Positions 1 to 6,131 of a stretch of DNA of 13,938 nt are shown here, one piece after another (within the stretch, counting starts at the first letter, position 1; the number at the start of each line of letters is the position of its first letter). Where the stretch lies: positions 1-13,938 of the forward strand of contig JAUMWZ010000028.1 of assembly GCA_030529405.1 (NCBI GenBank), in the 5' to 3' direction. A model generated the notes under the pieces. The model ran no database searches. It had not been told where the DNA came from and saw only the letters and a program-made list of their open reading frames with translations. The translations under genes were made by a program, and so were the position numbers. The stretch comes from Bacteroides sp. (GTDB lineage Bacteria; Bacteroidota; Bacteroidia; Bacteroidales; Bacteroidaceae).

Positions 1-3
1 AAT

Positions 4-91
4 TATATATAAACTAAATCTAAATTGTATATAGTTGTCAAGTCGGTTATATACAGTTTGCAAGTAGACTATATATAGTTTGCATTCTGTA
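4..91 (+). repeat. 22-bp phased repeat array A (4 units)
   Basis: Four consecutive units start at 4, 26, 48 and 70, spaced exactly 22 bases. Units 2-4 carry the core T(G/A)TATA(T/C)A followed by GTT and TTGCA or TGTCA. The first unit keeps only the TATATATA part. A possible further unit at 92 is too degraded to count. The array lies downstream of the efflux operon's last gene, which reads towards it, and what lies left of the window is unknown. No hairpin with a T-run was found between the adaptor stop codon and the array, so the operon's terminator is not evident. Function is unknown. Confidence 0.75.
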
Positions 92-153
92 TGTTATTGC
101 TTGATTTTCTGCTTGTTGCTTTGGTCTTTCAGTTTGAGGACTATTTACTTGTG

Positions 154-1245
154 CTATAATACTTTTCCTCTCACTTTTTCTCCTTCTTTCAGCCCGCTAA
201 CCACTTCAGATTTTATTCCGTCGCTTATTCCTATCTTCACAAGTCTTTCTTCATATTCGCCTTCTGCTTGACCTTCTTTTTGCACCATTACGAATGTTGA
301 GTCGTTGCGCATAATAAGACCTTCTTCCTCAACAACCACTGCTTTGTCGTTTTTCTTTAATATAATCTCTGCCGTTGCAGAATATCCCGAACGCATCTTG
401 ATGCTGTCTGGCACCTCAATAGATGCACGTATGCCGAACATATTAGTTCCGTTTACAGAAGAAATCTTAGGCGATATGTGCTCAAGTCTGCCCTTTATAA
501 TTACGTTTTCTATTGCACCGATTTTTATTTCTACGTCCATTCCCTTCTCAACCTTAGCCACTTCTGTCTCGCTTATGTTGCCTTTGAAAACCATATCTTG
601 CATATTTGCAACTGTGGCAATGGTTGTTCCTTCGTTGAAGTTATTACTCAAAATCACCGAGCTACCTACCTTTACAGGTATTTCAATAATAAGTCCGTCG
701 ATAGTTGAGCGTATCAGTGTGCTACTAAATGCTTCGTTGCTCTTTGATATACCCTCTTTCACTATCTCAAGATTGCTCTCTGAGGATTTCTTTTCTAGTT
801 TCGACTGCTTGAAGTTGAGCTCTGCCTTTTCGTATTCTTCTTTACTTATCAGCTGTTTGTCGTATAATTGTTTCACACGATTATATTCGCTTTCTGCTCT
901 TTCAAGGTTCATCACGCTAAGCTCTAACCTGCTTTGTGCCGACTGTAATTGTCCAAGTTCAGGTATAACCTTAACTTTTGCTATCACTTCTCCCTTTCTT
1001 ACAGTCTGACCTTCTTCTTTATACAGTTCGCTGATAATACCGGATATTTGCGGTTTTATGTTTATCTCATCTCGTGGTTCTATCTTACCCGTAGCATAGC
1101 TAACGCTTTGTATAGTCTCAACCTTTGCTGTCAAGACGTTATAATTTATTACTTTAGGTTGCGACTTTTGATAAAGGAAAAACAAAGTCCCTAAAAACAT
1201 AAGTCCGAAGACTATAAATGCCAGATACTTAAATAGCTTTTTCAT
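154..1245 (-). CDS. Periplasmic adaptor (membrane fusion protein) of an ABC efflux system, HlyD/MacA-like
   Basis: This 363-residue protein should link an inner-membrane ABC transporter to an outer-membrane channel. Residues 7-25 form one hydrophobic membrane anchor, with no lipobox cysteine. Residues about 60-93 (around GIISELYKEEGQTVRKGEVI) are the first half of a biotinyl-lipoyl-like domain. Residues about 97-165 are rich in Glu, Lys, Leu and Gln and form the usual alpha-helical coiled-coil hairpin. The second lipoyl half follows at about 175-200, then a beta-barrel domain (about 208-290) and a membrane-proximal domain to the C terminus. Length and domain order fit the MacA/HlyD family. 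It is the last gene of the operon, 25 bases after the permease at 1271-2521. The exported substrate cannot be told from sequence, and no TolC-like gene is in the window. Confidence 0.93.
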   Translation of the reverse strand: MKKLFKYLAFIVFGLMFLGTLFFLYQKSQPKVINYNVLTAKVETIQSVSYATGKIEPRDEINIKPQISGIISELYKEEGQTVRKGEVIAKVKVIPELGQLQSAQSRLELSVMNLERAESEYNRVKQLYDKQLISKEEYEKAELNFKQSKLEKKSSESNLEIVKEGISKSNEAFSSTLIRSTIDGLIIEIPVKVGSSVILSNNFNEGTTIATVANMQDMVFKGNISETEVAKVEKGMDVEIKIGAIENVIIKGRLEHISPKISSVNGTNMFGIRASIEVPDSIKMRSGYSATAEIILKKNDKAVVVEEEGLIMRNDSTFVMVQKEGQAEGEYEERLVKIGISDGIKSEVVSGLKEGEKVRGKVL

Positions 1246-1270
1246 CGTAGTTTATATTTTATGTTTGTTA

Positions 1271-2521
1271 TTATTCTTCTCTTATTGCGTCGATAGGCTT
1301 AATCTCCATGGCGCGGAAAGCAGGCAGTAGTCCCGCAACTAAGCCTAGTAATGATATAATGAATACTATGAGCAGACCCAAAGGCAGTGATATGATGAAG
1401 CCAGATGTGCCGTCTCCTTTGCCAATTGACATATCAAGTACGTTCAAAATAAATACTCCCAACATCATACCTATCATTCCTGCCACCAAGGTAATAATCA
1501 CACTCTCAGCAAGTATTTGACCAATTATCTCGGAAGGCTTTGCACCTATCGCTCTGCGTATGCCTATCTCTGATGTGCGCTCTTTTATAGACACAATCAT
1601 TATGTTAGACACTCCGATTACACCAGCTATCAATGTGCCTATACCTACAAGCCAAACAAGAAAGTTAATCCCCTTAGTGAAGCTCTCGCCAATCTTTGCT
1701 ATGGTTTCAACTGATGCTACCGACAAAGCAGTTTTATCATCGGGTGCAATGTTGTGATTCTTCTTTATTATGTTACTTATTTCTTCCTTAATCTGAACTG
1801 TATTTACTTTGTCTGTAATTTGTAGATGAATTGCATCTATATCATATATAGTTTGGAAACTGTTTGTATATACTTTCTCTGGCATAAATAAAGACCACGT
1901 TGGATTAGTGCCAAAAGACACCTCGGAAGGGTTCTTTACTACTCCCACAACTTTGAAGGCTATTCCGTTGAGTACTATTTTCTCTCCACACGGATCAACA
2001 TCTTTTCCGTACACGTTTTTCATTGCTCCTTCGCCTATCACACATACGTTTCTGCGCAAACTCTGGTCAATGTCGTTAATCATTCTTCCCTTTACAACCT
2101 CAATCTTTTGTACTATCTCGTTTTTAGGATACCACGGTTGTACGTAAATCCCTCTTGATACTTTCTTTCCATCATTAAGTATAATGTCGCTAACGTAATC
2201 TCCTTGTATGGGAATTATAACTCCTAAGCCCTTAACTTGTGCAGAAATCATATTCACATCAAATATTGTGAAATTCCAAAATCTTCCTTTACCAAATCCG
2301 TTGTAAGCCTTACTTGTTCTGCCAGTGAAGAACACATGAGTGTCTTTTTGTGCACTCTCGAAAAATCCATTGATTAACTTCTCTGTTCCAAGTCCTCCAC
2401 CAATAAGAATTACAAGCATAAGAACTCCCCAGAAAACTCCGAAAGCAGTGAGGAAACTCCTCAATTTGTTTCGCGCAATGGTGTGCGTAATCTCTTTGAA
2501 ACTGTCTTTATCTAATCTCAT
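1271..2521 (-). CDS. MacB/FtsX-family ABC transporter permease (second of the pair)
   Basis: A 416-residue inner-membrane permease with the MacB layout: one N-terminal membrane helix (about 22-43), a large periplasmic domain (about 45-283), then three C-terminal helices (about 286-310, 335-362, 376-400). The cytoplasmic loop after helix 2 reads KERTSEIGIRRAIGAKPSEI (313-332), the conserved coupling motif of FtsX/MacB permeases. The C terminus PAFRAMEIKPIDAIREE is also typical. It has no fused ATPase, unlike classical MacB; the ATPase is a separate gene. It starts 9 bases after the stop of the paralogous permease, so the two are surely co-transcribed and probably form a heterodimer. Family assignment is firm. 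Substrate is unknown: efflux of peptides, antibiotics or lipid-linked material are all possible. Confidence 0.93.
   Translation of the reverse strand: MRLDKDSFKEITHTIARNKLRSFLTAFGVFWGVLMLVILIGGGLGTEKLINGFFESAQKDTHVFFTGRTSKAYNGFGKGRFWNFTIFDVNMISAQVKGLGVIIPIQGDYVSDIILNDGKKVSRGIYVQPWYPKNEIVQKIEVVKGRMINDIDQSLRRNVCVIGEGAMKNVYGKDVDPCGEKIVLNGIAFKVVGVVKNPSEVSFGTNPTWSLFMPEKVYTNSFQTIYDIDAIHLQITDKVNTVQIKEEISNIIKKNHNIAPDDKTALSVASVETIAKIGESFTKGINFLVWLVGIGTLIAGVIGVSNIMIVSIKERTSEIGIRRAIGAKPSEIIGQILAESVIITLVAGMIGMMLGVFILNVLDMSIGKGDGTSGFIISLPLGLLIVFIISLLGLVAGLLPAFRAMEIKPIDAIREE
1799..1886 (+). repeat. Possible 22-bp phased repeat set inside a permease gene
   Basis: Read on the plus strand, segments starting at 1799, 1821, 1843 and 1865 resemble the intergenic 22-base units: TGTATTTACTTTG, TGTAGATGAATTGCAT, CATATATAGTTTGG and TGTATATACTTTC. 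The period is exact, but matches to the core are only moderate (about 10-11 of 14 for three units, poor for the one at 1821). The first and fourth also resemble each other because the protein carries two similar stretches (PEKVYT and TDKVNT) 22 codons apart. This may be chance in AT-rich coding DNA, and I list it only as a candidate. Confidence 0.25.
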
Positions 2522-2530
2522 AGCCGTATA

Positions 2531-3787
2531 TTATCCTCTTATTGCGTCAATAGTTTTAATCATCACAGCACGTCTTGCTGGAAAGAAACCTGCTAATGTT
2601 CCTGCCAACACAAGCGTTATAGTTGCCCTTATAGCCACTGATATATCTATTGTAGGGTCTTTGAACATAGTGAAAAACTCACCTGGCATAATCTCGAAAG
2701 GCTTATCTCCCAAGAGGTAATCCATTAACTCTGTGGCACCAACTCCAAGAACAATTCCGATGTAACCAAATATAAGTGTGATGATGATACTCTCTATTAT
2801 TACCGATTTTAGTATAGAAAATGGAGTTGCACCAATAGCTTTTCTGATTCCAAACTCTCTTGTTCTTTCTTTCACTGTTATAAGCATTATGTTTGAAACA
2901 CCTACTATTCCCGTCACGAGTGTCAATAGTCCGAGTACCCACAGTGCTGTTCTTATTGCCGAAAGAGCCTTATTTGTGTTCACATTATTCATGTGTGTAC
3001 TGTTATACCATACTGCCTTTTGGTCGTCAGGAGAGTACTCCAAACTTGTAGCGAGTGCTTTTCTGACCTTTTTTTCAAACATTTCGTAGTCGGCATCAGT
3101 CTTAAGTCCCTTCGTCTTAATCATTATTTCATCGACATATCCATCTACATATCCCATTAGGTTTTGCATAGTTGTGTAAGGAATAATAGCTCGTTCCCAG
3201 CCTCTGTATTTTTCCATTACTCCCACAACACGCATTCCTACACCGAGAACATCTATAATTTCGCCAACGGTAGCGTTTGCATCGCCATTAAATAGTTGGT
3301 CGCACACGCTGTGAGTAACAACAACCACGCGTCGTTTCTCTTTAACATCGGTGTCGTTTAGCATTCTTCCTGCCACAATCTTACACTGTTCGTGGTCAGC
3401 AAATAATTTTGTACTGCCCACAACAGTCATTTTTGTTTGGTCGCCTTTATATCTTACAGGCCAGTTTGAAGAATAGTATACACCTCCACCAACGCTTTCC
3501 ACACTTTCATTTAGCTCTTTTTTGAGGTAGTCTATTTGCTTATTGGTCAGCCTTACTTGTTTGTCTTTTATTCCTTTATACTCTATGCTTGTTCTGTTTC
3601 CGTACACAAGAACTATGCTTCCGTCTGTTCTTCTGTTTTCAGACATAACACCGTTGATGACACCATTACCTGCTCCAAGCAAAACTATAAGAATAAATAT
3701 CCCCCACGCAACGGAAAAACCAGTCAAGGCTGTGCGAAGTTTGTTGCGAAGAATTGTTTCGTATATTTCTTTGAAAATCTCAATCAT
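2531..3787 (-). CDS. MacB/FtsX-family ABC transporter permease (first of the pair)
   Basis: A 418-residue paralogue of the neighbouring permease with the same plan: N-terminal helix at about 19-40, a periplasmic domain of roughly 240 residues, and three C-terminal helices. The loop after helix 2 carries KERTREFGIRKAIGATPFSI, the coupling motif that contacts the ATPase. The C terminus PARRAVMIKTIDAIRG parallels the partner's. The two proteins agree at the membrane parts but differ strongly in the periplasmic domains, which points to a heterodimer with non-equivalent halves. The ATG start lies 20 bases after the ATPase stop codon; no Shine-Dalgarno is visible, as expected for Bacteroidetes. A role in outward transport or extraction of a periplasmic or membrane substrate is inferred from the family and from the adaptor gene. 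Confidence 0.93.
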   Translation of the reverse strand: MIEIFKEIYETILRNKLRTALTGFSVAWGIFILIVLLGAGNGVINGVMSENRRTDGSIVLVYGNRTSIEYKGIKDKQVRLTNKQIDYLKKELNESVESVGGGVYYSSNWPVRYKGDQTKMTVVGSTKLFADHEQCKIVAGRMLNDTDVKEKRRVVVVTHSVCDQLFNGDANATVGEIIDVLGVGMRVVGVMEKYRGWERAIIPYTTMQNLMGYVDGYVDEIMIKTKGLKTDADYEMFEKKVRKALATSLEYSPDDQKAVWYNSTHMNNVNTNKALSAIRTALWVLGLLTLVTGIVGVSNIMLITVKERTREFGIRKAIGATPFSILKSVIIESIIITLIFGYIGIVLGVGATELMDYLLGDKPFEIMPGEFFTMFKDPTIDISVAIRATITLVLAGTLAGFFPARRAVMIKTIDAIRG

Positions 3788-3807
3788 GATGCAGATTGTA
3801 TATTGTA

Positions 3808-4524
3808 TTATTTCATAAGTCCGTTAAATCCGAAGGCAGAAGGGTCTTTCTTTATATTTTCTTCTATCCTTTCTATGACACCGTCTTTTATTCTGACAAT
3901 CTTTTTTGTTCTGTTTGCCACTCCACTTTCGTGTGTAACAACAATAACAGTCATACCGTCTGCATTCAAATCGGTTAATATCTGCATCACTTCTTCAGAG
4001 GTAACACTGTCTAAAGCACCTGTTGGCTCATCGGCAAGAATTATTTTTGGCTCTGCAATCAATGCTCTTGCTATTGCAACTCTCTGTTTCTGTCCGCCAC
4101 TCATCTCGCTTGGTAAGTGTTCTGCCCAATCTTTCAGTCCAAGTTTGTCAAGCTGTTCCATCGCCAAGATGTTTCTTTTTTTTCTGCTCACGCCTTTATA
4201 GAAAAGTGGCAGGGCAACGTTTTCGAGTGCTGTTTTGAAGTTTATTAGGTTGAAAGACTGAAATATGAAACCTATCATTTCATTACGATACTGTGCAGCT
4301 TTATTCTCGCTCAATCCTTTTATTAAGGTGTTGTTGAGGTGGTATTCTCCTGTGTCGTAATTGTCAAGTATGCCAAGTATGTTCAAGAGTGTAGATTTTC
4401 CCGAGCCAGATGCTCCCATAATTGACACGAACTCTCCTTTTTCTATTTCAAGGTCTATACCTTTCAGTACATGCAACGGCGAACCGTTGTTGTATGTCTT
4501 GTTAATGTTTGTCAGTCTTATCAT
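3808..4524 (-). CDS. ABC transporter ATPase, LolD/MacB type
   Basis: A 238-residue nucleotide-binding protein that powers the two downstream permeases. With the start used here, Walker A is GASGSGKST (37-45), the Q-loop glutamine is Q89, the signature is MSGGQ (141-145, Met in place of the usual Leu), Walker B is IILADE with catalytic E166, and the switch histidine is H198. The reading frame is open further upstream, to a TTG at 4566 and an ATG at 4554. I chose the ATG at 4524 because the protein then begins MIRLTNINKTY, where members of this family normally begin. A weak promoter-like TACTTTG (4564-4570, read on the minus strand) would overlap the TTG start and exclude it. A C-terminal tail of about 20 residues (NIKKDPSAFGFNGLMK) follows the fold. 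First gene of the four-gene operon. Confidence 0.93.
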   Translation of the reverse strand: MIRLTNINKTYNNGSPLHVLKGIDLEIEKGEFVSIMGASGSGKSTLLNILGILDNYDTGEYHLNNTLIKGLSENKAAQYRNEMIGFIFQSFNLINFKTALENVALPLFYKGVSRKKRNILAMEQLDKLGLKDWAEHLPSEMSGGQKQRVAIARALIAEPKIILADEPTGALDSVTSEEVMQILTDLNADGMTVIVVTHESGVANRTKKIVRIKDGVIERIEENIKKDPSAFGFNGLMK

Positions 4525-4653
4525 ATTAGTTTGTTTTTTCAGTTCTTTATGCATTAGACGTGGCAAAGTATTAAAAAAGTTGCAGTAAGTATGATTTTTT
4601 TACTATATATTTTGTCTTTTCGTTCATCTTAGCTTAATTTGTCAGTCAATAAC

Positions 4654-4741
4654 TGTATATAATTTAGATTTTGACTGTATATAATTTGCAAATAGACTAT
4701 ATATAGTTTACATCTCAGTTATATACGGCTGACAAACTTGT
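4654..4741 (+). repeat. 22-bp phased repeat array B (4 units)
   Basis: Units start at 4654, 4676, 4698 and 4720, exactly 22 bases apart. Cores are TGTATATA, TGTATATA, TATATATA and TATATACG; the second is followed by ATTTGCAAATAGAC. The array fills the divergent intergenic space between the efflux operon (leftward) and the ROK kinase (rightward), ending 38 bases before the kinase ATG, so it is placed to affect transcription of either. Just upstream, at 4638-4651, lies TTTGTCAGTCAATA, which recurs next to array D. No clear TAnnTTTG promoter for the kinase could be recognised here. The protein that might bind is unknown. Confidence 0.8.
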
Positions 4742-4779
4742 AATTATTATATAATAAATAATATATAAAACACATTGCT

Positions 4780-5736
4780 ATGGATAAACAATATGTTGTA
4801 GGTATAGATATTGGTGGAACCAATACAGTTTTTGGCATTGTAGATGCAAGAGGTACAATCATTGCAAGCAGTTCTATAAAGACCGCTGGGCATGAAAAAG
4901 TGGAAGATTATGTTGATGATGTATGCAAAAACTTATTGCCACTGATTGCTCAACACGGGGGAACAGAGAGAATAAGAGGAATTGGTATAGGCGCACCTAA
5001 CGGAAACTACTACACTGGTACGATAGAGTTTGCTCCTAATCTTCCGTGGAAAGGTATATTGCCACTTGCAGCAATGTTTGAAGAAAGACTAGGAATACCT
5101 ACTGCACTTACTAACGATGCTAATGCGGCGGCTGTTGGAGAAATGACTTACGGAGCAGCAAGAGGAATGAAAGACTTCATTATGATTACTCTAGGTACAG
5201 GTGTAGGTAGTGGTATAGTAATCAATGGACAAGTTGTGTACGGACACGATGGCTTTGCAGGTGAGTTGGGACACGTTATCTCTAGAAGAGATGGTCGTCA
5301 ATGCGGTTGTGGACGTAAGGGTTGTCTTGAAACATACTGCTCGGCTACGGGAGTGGCTCGCACTGCAAGAGAGTTTCTAGCATCACACACAGAACCAAGT
5401 TTATTAAGAGATATACCTGTTGAAAACATCACTTCGAAAGATGTATATGATGCTGCTGTGAAAGGCGACAAACTTGCCGAAGACATATTTGAGTTTACAG
5501 GTAATATATTAGGTGAGGCTTTGGCTGATGCAATAGCATTCTCAAGTCCGGAAGCTATCGTTTTGTTTGGCGGACTAACTAAGTCTGGCGGTTACATAAT
5601 GGACCCTATCAAGCGTTCGATAGACAAAAACATATTGAGCATATATAGAGATAAAACAAAAATATTGGTTTCTGAGCTTAAAGACTCTGATGCTGCCGTT
5701 CTTGGCGCAAGTGCTTTGGCTTGGGAATTGAAATAG
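4780..5736 (+). CDS. ROK-family sugar kinase, probable glucokinase
   Basis: A 318-residue cytoplasmic kinase expected to phosphorylate a hexose at C6 using ATP. The N-terminal phosphate-binding loop is GIDIGGTN (8-15). The catalytic aspartate is D113 in TNDANAAA. The second phosphate loop is TLGTGVGSG (about 137-145). The ROK hallmark ExGH is present as GELGH (161-165), with the zinc site H165, C175, C177 and C182 (CGCGRKGCLE). All key residues are intact and the length is standard. Most Bacteroidales ROK proteins of this form are annotated as glucokinase, but N-acetylhexosamine kinases share these motifs, so the exact sugar is an inference. The start follows an AT-rich leader without Shine-Dalgarno. 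A stem-loop begins at the base after the stop, and a terminator follows at 5834. Confidence 0.9.
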   Translation: MDKQYVVGIDIGGTNTVFGIVDARGTIIASSSIKTAGHEKVEDYVDDVCKNLLPLIAQHGGTERIRGIGIGAPNGNYYTGTIEFAPNLPWKGILPLAAMFEERLGIPTALTNDANAAAVGEMTYGAARGMKDFIMITLGTGVGSGIVINGQVVYGHDGFAGELGHVISRRDGRQCGCGRKGCLETYCSATGVARTAREFLASHTEPSLLRDIPVENITSKDVYDAAVKGDKLAEDIFEFTGNILGEALADAIAFSSPEAIVLFGGLTKSGGYIMDPIKRSIDKNILSIYRDKTKILVSELKDSDAAVLGASALAWELK

Positions 5737-5793
5737 GTCTGTATCAACATGGGTTGGTTTTGAGGAAGGTAAATATATCGCCTTGAAACAGAC
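5737..5793 (+). other. Imperfect inverted repeat directly after the ROK kinase stop codon
   Basis: GTCTGTATCAA at 5737-5747 pairs with TTGAAACAGAC at 5783-5793 (10 of 11 positions) across a 35-base interior. The left arm begins at the first base after the stop codon. No T-run follows, so it is not a standard terminator; that lies 40 bases on. It could be an mRNA 3' end stabiliser or chance. Confidence 0.4.
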
Positions 5794-5833
5794 TCTTGAT
5801 GATAACAAATTCATGATTAGTTTATACACACGG

Positions 5834-5880
5834 TGGCTGACTGTGGTGCTTTGTTGCACTGTGGTTAGCCATTGTTTTAT
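5834..5880 (+). terminator. Intrinsic terminator after the ROK kinase, G-U rich stem
   Basis: The stem is TGGCTGACTGTGGTGC (5834-5849) with GCACTGTGGTTAGCCA (5856-5871), loop TTTGTT, then TTGTTTTAT. In RNA all 16 positions pair, but five of them are G-U: one near the outside and four in a row in the middle. On the opposite strand these become C-A mismatches, so the structure should work only for plus-strand transcription, which fits the plus-strand genes on both sides. Confidence 0.75.
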
Positions 5881-5881
5881 C

Positions 5882-6013
5882 TGTATTCTAGGCATTTGCA
5901 AACAGTATATAGCTGACTTCTAAACTGTATATAGCTGATATGTGAACTGTATATGGTCTACTTTCAAATTATATATGGTTTGCTTTACAGCTGTATACGA
6001 ATCTTGTGTGTGA
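5882..6013 (+). repeat. 22-bp phased repeat array C (6 units)
   Basis: The longest array: units start at 5882, 5904, 5926, 5948, 5970 and 5992, each 22 bases. Cores in order are TGTATTCT, AGTATATA, TGTATATA, TGTATATG, TATATATG and TGTATACG. The middle units are preceded by AAC or AAT. The linkers have diverged widely while the period has not shifted by a single base. The array begins one base after the ROK kinase terminator and ends about 90 bases before the promoter-like element of the M23 peptidase gene. From 6014 to 6104 I see only AT-rich sequence with a weak 6-base inverted repeat (GAAGTT 6027-6032, AACTTC 6055-6060). Confidence 0.8.
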
Positions 6014-6104
6014 TGCAGGCTTTTTTGAAGTTAATTCTGTCATTTTGCGCTAAAAACTTCATAATAATGTGTGTATATATGATATAAAGTAGATTTATAT
6101 TTTT

Positions 6105-6112
6105 TACATTTG
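6105..6112 (+). promoter_or_regulatory. Promoter -7 element (TAnnTTTG) for the M23 peptidase gene
   Basis: TACATTTG matches the Bacteroidetes -7 consensus TAnnTTTG and is followed by C, as in the other promoters here. No good TTG is found 19-21 bases upstream, so the -33 half is weak. Transcription would start near 6117-6119, which rules out the upstream ATG at 6117 and supports translation from 6132 or 6135. Confidence 0.5.
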
Positions 6113-6131
6113 CATAGTGGTATATGTACAG

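Noticed and set aside
305..1009. Plus-strand open frame of 234 codons opposite the adaptor gene
   Set aside because: It is rich in Ser, Leu and Ile as expected for the complement of a coiled-coil gene, has no family motif, and the opposite strand encodes a clear adaptor protein.
4525..4566. Longer ATPase starting at TTG 4566
   Set aside because: The extra 14 residues (MPRLMHKELKKQTN) precede the normal family start and the TTG overlaps a promoter-like element.
4676..4697. Each 22-bp unit read as a promoter -7 element
   Set aside because: Units contain TATAGTTTG or TATAATTTG, which has three bases rather than two between TA and TTTG, and neighbouring TTG motifs are 22 rather than about 28 bases apart.
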